Source of the DNA: a bacterium
GTDB lineage: Archaea; Nanoarchaeota; Nanoarchaeia; Woesearchaeales; UBA10216
Reading direction: 5' to 3'
DNA: 11,366 nucleotides
Assembly: GCA_024206195.1 (NCBI GenBank)
Contig: JAAGZO010000527.1
Location: forward strand, 1 to 11,366
Notes under the pieces: model-generated
Seen by the model: the letters and a program-made list of their open reading frames with translations, nothing else
Told to the model about the DNA's origin: nothing
The model's database searches: none
Made by a program: the position numbers and the translations under genes
In this document: piece by piece, positions 7,145 to 11,366 of the stretch
Numbering within the stretch: position 1 is the first letter of the stretch
How the letters are laid out: the number at the start of each line of letters is the position of its first letter

Positions 7145-7850
7145 TGTGTTCCTTTTTGAAAAGCATATGTCGAATAGAATCCGTTACAGCAAAATCAAGT
7201 AAGAAGCCTTCACTTGTTAGGTGAACTATTATTTCCGTTAGCTGGCTAGACGATAATAAATTGGGATGAAATTCCACAAGAATTCTCTCCACAGACTGGA
7301 AATCCCATACCTTGAGTAAATCATATTCCCCACCCTCAATATCGACAACTAGTACATTGGCATTAACTTCTTTTTGAAATGCGCTTATTTTAATATGATG
7401 ACATAAAATGCCTCGTTGGGACTTGGAGTACAACAATGAAGATGACCAAATATCATCAGTAATAAAGAATGTGCTTGTGCCATTTTCTTTTGTCAATATG
7501 CCTTCATAAATATCCAACACAACGTTATTCATTGATGCAGTGTTCAATATAGTTGGAATACAATCTGGATTAGCTTCTACGACTGACACCTTTTTTGCAT
7601 ATTTCGCAGACAACGTTGCAATGAACCCAATACCCCCGCCTATACAAAGGACCACATCAGTGCTTTTAAGAATACTCTTGAGAACTTTGGCATCTTCAAA
7701 TTCATACTCATTTCTGAATATATTATTTACCATACACCAAGATAGTAAATTGTAATCAATCGGGATTCTTATTCCAAAATGGATTATTTCCTTAGGTTTT
7801 ACTAAATGTCGAAAGCACGCTAAAAGTGTTGATCTGATATGTGTAAACAT
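7137..7850 (-). CDS. FkbM family methyltransferase
   Basis: A 237-aa SAM methyltransferase of the FkbM type, usually O-methylating sugars or natural products. Seen: motif I region VVLCIGGGIGF (66-76), VSVVEANPD (88-96) for the SAM ribose, and the family hallmark VVDIEGGEYDLL (168-179) followed by ILVEFHP (190-196). One oddity is that the acidic residue expected before the glycine loop of motif I (D or E) is a cysteine, C69. The gene begins directly after the stop of the glycosyltransferase with no gap and no ribosome site, so it depends on coupled translation. Its target is probably a hydroxyl of the sugar product. Confidence 0.88.
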   Translation of the reverse strand: MFTHIRSTLLACFRHLVKPKEIIHFGIRIPIDYNLLSWCMVNNIFRNEYEFEDAKVLKSILKSTDVVLCIGGGIGFIATLSAKYAKKVSVVEANPDCIPTILNTASMNNVVLDIYEGILTKENGTSTFFITDDIWSSSLLYSKSQRGILCHHIKISAFQKEVNANVLVVDIEGGEYDLLKVWDFQSVERILVEFHPNLLSSSQLTEIIVHLTSEGFLLDFAVTDSIRHMLFKKEHNE

Positions 7851-9065
7851 TTATTGTGACTTCAGAATGCTGTCAAGCACTCTTTCGGCAATTTTTTGCC
7901 TTGAATATTCGAGCGAGGGTCTACTTGTTTGATTTAGTAAATTGCTTATTGATTTCTTCATTGTAGATACATCTATTGTGTCAGGATCAAGTGATATAAA
8001 ACCTTCATCTGACAGCATGTTTGCTCGATGAGTTTGTTCAAGACTTCCATAATCTTCGGGTATCACAATGGCTCGACAACCTGTCATCATCAATTCAACA
8101 ACAGTGTTGTATCCGGCTCTACAAATTGCCAAGTCAGCGTGTTTTAATATATCAATAAAATATTCTAAATATTCACTAACTATAATTGATTCTTTGCTGT
8201 ATTGTAATTTTCGATCTGTTAATGCAAGTGTATTAAGGTAAGGGCTTACTACGACCAGGAGAACATGAGTGCGTTTCAAATCCATTTCATAGAACGCGTA
8301 GGTTATAGATTCAAGAATTCTTTCCGAGTATAATCCATGACCTAAATTGGCTACTATCATCTCTTTTTCAAGTGGTAAATTTAAGCGATGCCATATATCT
8401 TCTCGTGGAAGAAGCTCATCGTGATTTTTCATTGCCATTTTTCCTACAAATTCAACCTTTGGCTGAATTCTCGGTACTTGTGACAAGTTGAAAAATGAAC
8501 TTTGCAAATTTTCTTGGTCCTCAAAAATAAAATACTTATCAAAGACCTCGGCTAAATCAATGAATGTAATTCCTCTTGTAATGCGTTTAAATGGTGGTTC
8601 TATAACAGGTAGACTAGAAATAATACCTCGACTAAGATAAGCACAGATGAAACTAAGGTAGCCCATTTGCTTTTTCAACAACCAGGGCACTAGTTCCCCG
8701 TTTAGACCAATGACATGATGATCAATTAACAGAACCGAAGGGGCATATGCAGTAAATACCGCATCAATAATTCCCTGTCTCAAATGCATACATTCTTGTA
8801 TAGAGGAATTTTTGAGGTAACGTGGTATGTATGGAAAGTTTGCTCCCATATTTTCAGTGAGTGGCTTTAAGGAAGGAATTTTTATTACTTCAATCTCATT
8901 GGAAAGAAATCTTTGTGGGGTTCCTGTTGGCGAAATAACCAAAAATTCTATCTCTTTGCAAACAGCTCGCAATCCGGATAACAGGGAGATTCCAATTGAC
9001 GAATGTCCAATACCAGCATTATCGGCTGAATAAAGTAAAAGCCTAAGCCTAGAGTTCTTTACCAC
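7851..9065 (-). CDS. GT28/MurG-like glycosyltransferase (COG4671 type)
   Basis: A 404-aa GT-B fold glycosyltransferase. The N-terminal domain opens with LLLYSADNAGIGHSSIG (9-25), matching the D-x-x-G-x-G-H signature of COG4671 predicted glycosyltransferases. The C-terminal donor domain has LAICRAGYNTVVELMMTG (312-329) and IPEDYGSLEQTHRA (334-347), as in MurG and UGT-type enzymes that bind the UDP-sugar phosphates. The start is GTG, overlapping the stop of the small gene before it as TAGTG; GGAG lies 12 bp upstream. No ATG is available before the conserved segment. No transmembrane helix is evident. Donor and acceptor are unknown. Confidence 0.87.
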   Translation of the reverse strand: MVKNSRLRLLLYSADNAGIGHSSIGISLLSGLRAVCKEIEFLVISPTGTPQRFLSNEIEVIKIPSLKPLTENMGANFPYIPRYLKNSSIQECMHLRQGIIDAVFTAYAPSVLLIDHHVIGLNGELVPWLLKKQMGYLSFICAYLSRGIISSLPVIEPPFKRITRGITFIDLAEVFDKYFIFEDQENLQSSFFNLSQVPRIQPKVEFVGKMAMKNHDELLPREDIWHRLNLPLEKEMIVANLGHGLYSERILESITYAFYEMDLKRTHVLLVVVSPYLNTLALTDRKLQYSKESIIVSEYLEYFIDILKHADLAICRAGYNTVVELMMTGCRAIVIPEDYGSLEQTHRANMLSDEGFISLDPDTIDVSTMKKSISNLLNQTSRPSLEYSRQKIAERVLDSILKSQ

Positions 9066-9256
9066 TATTTATATCTTCTCCAAAAGCAAGGAACATATTC
9101 GTCAATATCACCTTGATTAATATATTGATTGTCCTGTCTTTTTCTTGATTGGTCTTTTGAACTCGCAAACACTTTTCCTATGACAATAATAGATATAACC
9201 AACCAAAAAGCGAACCAAATACAAAACAGGACCTCACAGTGAGTACTATTTAACAT
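9065..9256 (-). CDS. Small single-helix membrane protein, first gene of the operon
   Basis: A 63-aa protein that I do not recognise. Residues 9-31 (LFCIWFAFWLVISIIVIGKVFA) form one strong hydrophobic helix. The rest is a polar tail with the basic patch KDQSRKRQ and an aromatic end, VPCFWRRYK, suggesting an anchored protein with a cytoplasmic C-terminus. Support for reality is its position: its TAG stop overlaps the GTG start of the glycosyltransferase by one base, as expected for translational coupling. The ribosome site is weak (AAGAAG region). It could anchor the enzymes at the membrane, or act mainly as a translated leader that feeds ribosomes to the GTG-start gene. Chance open frame is possible. 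Confidence 0.55.
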   Translation of the reverse strand: MLNSTHCEVLFCIWFAFWLVISIIVIGKVFASSKDQSRKRQDNQYINQGDIDEYVPCFWRRYK

Positions 9257-9349
9257 AATCTAATCTTCTTGCTCTTTACATCATGTCGGCTATACGCAGA
9301 TGTCAGACCGTGTACCTCAAAATACCAAAACCCTACTATAGACTATAGT
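9257..9349. promoter_or_regulatory. Probable operon promoter region (no clear boxes)
   Basis: This 93-bp gap is the only sizeable break between the methyltransferase and the ten-gene run, so the operon promoter should lie here. By eye only poor sigma-70 matches are found, for example TTGGTA with TGACAT 17 bp downstream on the minus strand. No terminator hairpin with a T-run separates the two units, so read-through from the upstream gene is possible. Confidence 0.3.
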
Positions 9350-9352
9350 CTA
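9339..9352. repeat. Perfect 14-bp palindrome at the methyltransferase stop codon
   Basis: TAGACTATAGTCTA reads the same on both strands and includes the TAG stop of the upstream gene (9350-9352). It lies 83 bp before the operon's first start codon. It could be an operator half of the missing control region or a chance AT-rich palindrome; no second copy was seen nearby. Confidence 0.5.
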
Positions 9353-10414
9353 GCCACCAACACTAGTCTCGTGTGAACTTGTACGTTTTAGAGCCACAGT
9401 GATCTCGCTCCGGTTGTGAAATAACTGACGGGCACCAATAACCTCATACCATTTGCACATCACCTCAAAAGATGATGTAACAACTCGCCTTCCCCCTTTC
9501 TTTGGCAATTTCAGTGTTATTAGGGCCCATCCACTATCCTTCAGATTTTTGGCTGCCATTCCCATAATCCGTGCTGAATCTCGTGCATCCATCCGTATAT
9601 CGTTTAGAATGACATCGAACTCCTTGTCAGTCTTCACTAAATACCTTTGTGCTGCATCACGTATATGTTTCACAGCCAAGTCTGAGGCAATATACGGATC
9701 CAACTTCGCTGGGTCCACCGCCACAACATTCATCCCATACTTGCGTAAAATCCGTGTCCATCCACCAGGAGCCGCTCCCAGATCTAGTGCTGTGCCACCA
9801 ACTTGCAGACTCAGCTTGAACAACTCAATTGCTTCGAGCAGCTTGAATTCCGCCCTGCTAACTTGGCTCTTTTCGCGCTTGAAACGCCGTACCCCCCCCG
9901 CCCAATCACTTATGTTGTCTACAGCGTGCGACAACCCAAGGTAACCCTGCCCAGAAGTAAGAACTACTGATAGAACCTGTCTTGGCTGCCGCACATCCAG
10001 TGGAACACCTTGTTCTATGAACACTTGTGATAGCCTTGCATTGATATCGTATCTCGCATAAGGCCAACCACTTCCCACGAGCCGTGTTTGCACTGAGAAG
10101 GTCTCGGTCACGCTCATACAGGGAATAAACTGACTACATACCACTGTAAGATAATCCAGGTCGGTTGCCTCCTGCCTTAACGGTACGCAGACCTGAACCG
10201 GGCAAATATGACGGCAGAATATTGGTGGTTGTTTCCGTAAATGCGCCGTCAACGAGTCCCAGTTCGATTCCAATTCCACCCAACCGACTCCAGGTGCCAG
10301 CCATTTGTGTAATTGCAGGCCCGGATCAATAATGCGGACTTCGTTCAAGGCAATGCTGCCTGAAGCCGCATCTGACGTCAGTATTATATGTGTGCTTCTC
10401 TCAATATCAATCAT
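9350..10414 (-). CDS. RlmM-like rRNA 2'-O-ribose methyltransferase (FtsJ fold, THUMP-like N-terminus)
   Basis: A 354-aa protein, close to the length of E. coli RlmM (366 aa). The middle (about 90-170) has FSVQTRLVGSGWPYA and VLSVVLTSGQGYLGLS, resembling the RNA-binding THUMP-like part. The C-terminal FtsJ domain starts at SRAEFKLLEA and carries the SAM loop LDLGAAPGGWT (210-220). The catalytic K-D-K-E tetrad is visible as K191, D272 (LNDIRMDA), K302 (TLKLPKK) and E337 (RSEITVAL). RlmM methylates C2498 of 23S rRNA in E. coli; here the family is clear but the exact target is not. The first ATG lies 16 bp after the core of attC-like site 2 and has no ribosome site. Its base composition is visibly richer in G+C than the operon downstream. 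It may be a separate cassette gene, or a resistance function for the operon's product. Confidence 0.85.
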   Translation of the reverse strand: MIDIERSTHIILTSDAASGSIALNEVRIIDPGLQLHKWLAPGVGWVELESNWDSLTAHLRKQPPIFCRHICPVQVCVPLRQEATDLDYLTVVCSQFIPCMSVTETFSVQTRLVGSGWPYARYDINARLSQVFIEQGVPLDVRQPRQVLSVVLTSGQGYLGLSHAVDNISDWAGGVRRFKREKSQVSRAEFKLLEAIELFKLSLQVGGTALDLGAAPGGWTRILRKYGMNVVAVDPAKLDPYIASDLAVKHIRDAAQRYLVKTDKEFDVILNDIRMDARDSARIMGMAAKNLKDSGWALITLKLPKKGGRRVVTSSFEVMCKWYEVIGARQLFHNRSEITVALKRTSSHETSVGG

Positions 10415-10430
10415 TTGTTAGTAAGTCAAC

Positions 10431-10561
10431 GCGCTAACGGTTCGGTTCATCCGCTTGGCGGGTCTGGCGTGAGCAACTTTACTGAATCAACAACTTCTCA
10501 GGCGTGGAGCAGTTGAAAAGCGCGCCGACTAGCCAAGTCGGATGCAACCGGTGGTTAGCGC
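10431..10561 (-). other. attC-like recombination site 2 (59-base-element type)
   Basis: This 131-bp imperfect palindrome ends in the perfect inverted cores GCGCTAAC (10431-10438) and GTTAGCGC (10554-10561). Inner arms 10444-10459 and 10532-10549 pair except for two extra bases on the right arm, T10538 and C10545, the same positions as in site 1. On the minus strand the L'' arm reads GGTTGCATCCGACTTGGC and L' reads GCCAAGCGGATGAACC. The two unpaired bases on L'' set the minus orientation, agreeing with the genes. The centre shares GTGAGCAACTT with site 1. A non-integron repeat family remains possible because no integrase is in view. Confidence 0.68.
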
Positions 10562-10593
10562 GGCCTTTGCTTTTGCCCAACGAATCCGCTCCC
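10554..10593 (-). repeat. Conserved 40-bp block at cassette 3' end, copy 2
   Basis: It matches 535-574 at 37 of 40 positions. It comprises the R'' core plus 32 bp of the preceding cassette's tail, so the similarity of the two sites extends beyond the recombination palindrome. Confidence 0.7.
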
Positions 10594-10940
10594 AAGGTGC
10601 ATTTCCCTCCACGTTCTTTCGACTTGCCGACAAATCCGCTTCCCGCTTCAACCACATTGCTTCACCAGCGCACTTTCGCTCCGCGTGACCGAATTCTGAG
10701 CTTCGTTCAATCGACCGAACTTTTTGACTCTTTCTGTTAGACTATATATTTTGTGACCTTGTTTATCGAGTGCGGACGGCTTGATGGATGGTCAGGCATG
10801 GTACTCTATGATTGTAGTTGTGGATCATAGCTAAAAATCACCACCCCGCATTTTGAACAGCGGTATGCTTCATAATATGTTAGACCGCCTGATTGATATT
10901 CACTTGCAGGGCGGGTTAGGCCGCTTGTTGTCGAAAGTCA
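10562..10940. other. Non-coding tail between the membrane protein gene and attC-like site 2
   Basis: About 380 bp with no supportable gene; the open frame at 10504-10740 on the plus strand begins inside the attC-like palindrome and looks like chance. It holds the conserved 40-bp block at one end and a hairpin (10885-10914) at the other. Its length is nearly the same as the tail before site 1. Confidence 0.55.
10885..10914 (-). terminator. Possible hairpin downstream of the membrane protein gene
   Basis: CCGCCTG (10885-10891) and CAGGGCGG (10907-10914) pair with one bulged base around a 15-nt loop, 27 bp past the stop codon. No T-run follows on the minus strand, so it is at best a weak terminator or an mRNA 3' stem. 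Confidence 0.3.
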
Positions 10941-11366
10941 TCAGTCAAAAGAATTGATCAATGTTTCCAGTATTTTGTATACAGTTATTGCTATCAGGAG
11001 AAAACCTGAAACATAACTTACCAGCGTTCTTGCTGTGATTCCAATTTCTGTTTTGTCCTTGAATAGTTTTGTCGTGCACTGTTCAACAGTGCCCCCTATG
11101 ACTGCACCCATCATAGCCAGTGCAACAACCTCACGAGTTCTATGAATAGCAACTATCGTGCCAAGTCCCACCGCAAGTCCAGCAATAATCGCCCATTCAT
11201 ACTTCATAACGACTCGACAAACAGTCAGGAGACTAAACATATTTATTATTGCACCAGTGAGTCCCCCGATAACTACTCCGGTTATAGCAAAAATGGGTAT
11301 ACTAACAAACATCGGAATAGAAGTCGTCTTCCATACGATGTACCCATCGAGAAGTCCCGCGATTGC
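10941..11366 (-). CDS. Glycine-rich polytopic membrane protein, 5' end outside window
   Basis: The frame is open through the right edge, giving 141 visible residues and a TGA stop at 10941. An internal ATG at 11312 has no ribosome site, and the upstream codons continue in the same style (AIAGLLDGYIVWKTTSIP), so the gene is more likely truncated by the window than begun there. Three to four hydrophobic segments with GxxxG-like spacing are seen: IPIFAITGVVIGGLTGAII, WAIIAGLAVGLGTIVAI, VVALAMMGAVIGGTV, and a C-terminal VSYVSGFLLIAITVYKIL. The repeated AGL/IGG pattern suggests internally repeated helix pairs. I do not recognise the family and cannot assign a function. It would be the gene of the cassette upstream of attC-like site 2. 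Confidence 0.7.
   Translation of the reverse strand, partial: AIAGLLDGYIVWKTTSIPMFVSIPIFAITGVVIGGLTGAIINMFSLLTVCRVVMKYEWAIIAGLAVGLGTIVAIHRTREVVALAMMGAVIGGTVEQCTTKLFKDKTEIGITARTLVSYVSGFLLIAITVYKILETLINSFD

Larger units (their letters stand above)
420..10437 (-). mobile_element. Candidate giant integron gene cassette (~10 kb, eleven genes)
   Basis: The interval runs from the predicted cut in the R' core of attC-like site 2 to the predicted cut in the R' core of site 1. Every gene inside is oriented as cassette genes should be relative to those sites, and the first start codon lies 16 bp from the R' core, as in ordinary cassettes. The size is far beyond the usual one- or two-gene cassette, and no integrase or attI is in the window. 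Mobility of the unit is therefore inferred, not shown. Alternatives are an operon inserted into an array, or loss of attC sites that once lay in between. Confidence 0.3.

Noticed and set aside
934..9256. A standard O-antigen, capsule or enterobacterial common antigen locus
   Set aside because: The WecE-like gene suggests it, but Wzx, Wzy, chain-length, ABC export, initiating transferase and rml genes are all absent from the window.
413..10561. CRISPR array as an explanation for the repeats
   Set aside because: There are only two long palindromic copies 10 kb apart, with no short regularly spaced repeats and no cas genes.
10504..10740. A 78-codon plus-strand frame over attC-like site 2
   Set aside because: It opens within the palindrome, opposes the genes and has the composition of untranslated sequence.
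10735..10920. Several GTTAG/GTCTAAC-like core motifs that might form a third attC site
   Set aside because: The copies at 10737, 10879 and 10914 all face the same way; no inverted partner at a suitable distance and no paired inner arms were found.
10941..11312. Complete 123-aa membrane protein starting at the internal ATG
   Set aside because: The frame stays open to the window edge with similar hydrophobic, glycine-containing residues, and the ATG has no ribosome site, so a truncated longer gene is more likely.

Overview
The window is 11.4 kb of bacterial DNA in which every convincing gene lies on the minus strand. It reads as part of an integron-like cassette array plus a large biosynthetic operon. 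The truncated gene at the left edge encodes a secreted DUF1566-type protein. Two ~130-bp attC-like recombination sites are visible. These suggest an environmental Gram-negative bacterium with a sedentary chromosomal integron, for example a sulfur- or sulfate-metabolising proteobacterium or Desulfobacterota. That taxonomic guess is weak: there is no rRNA, integrase or other marker in view.

Layout in the direction of transcription, from high to low coordinates: a 5'-truncated glycine-rich membrane protein (10941-11366); a ~380-bp non-coding tail ending in attC-like site 2 (10431-10561); an RlmM-like FtsJ-fold RNA methyltransferase starting 16 bp after that site (9350-10414); a short intergenic gap; a tightly packed ten-gene run (9256 down to 934); a ~390-bp non-coding tail rich in inverted repeats (543-933); attC-like site 1 (413-542); and the start of a DUF1566 secreted protein (1-288). 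The ten-gene run looks AT-richer by eye than its flanks.

The run encodes, in order: a 63-aa one-helix membrane protein, a COG4671/GT28-like glycosyltransferase, an FkbM-type methyltransferase, a CE4 polysaccharide deacetylase, a radical SAM/SPASM enzyme, a GT2 glycosyltransferase, a class I SAM methyltransferase, a nucleotidyltransferase-like protein, a WecE/RffA-like sugar aminotransferase and a histidine phosphatase. Neighbours overlap by 1-35 bp or are separated by at most 25 bp, so they are probably co-transcribed and often translationally coupled. Together they look like a pathway that makes or decorates a modified glycan or glycoconjugate containing an amino-deoxy sugar (WecE makes dTDP-Fuc4N in known systems). 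No flippase, polymerase, ABC exporter or dTDP-sugar precursor gene is present, so the pathway must borrow functions from elsewhere. Its end product cannot be named from the sequence.

The most unusual feature is architectural. Two attC-like sites in the same orientation bracket ~10 kb holding eleven co-oriented genes, whereas ordinary integron cassettes carry one or two genes. Either this is a giant operon cassette, or an operon inserted into an array, or intervening attC sites have been lost.
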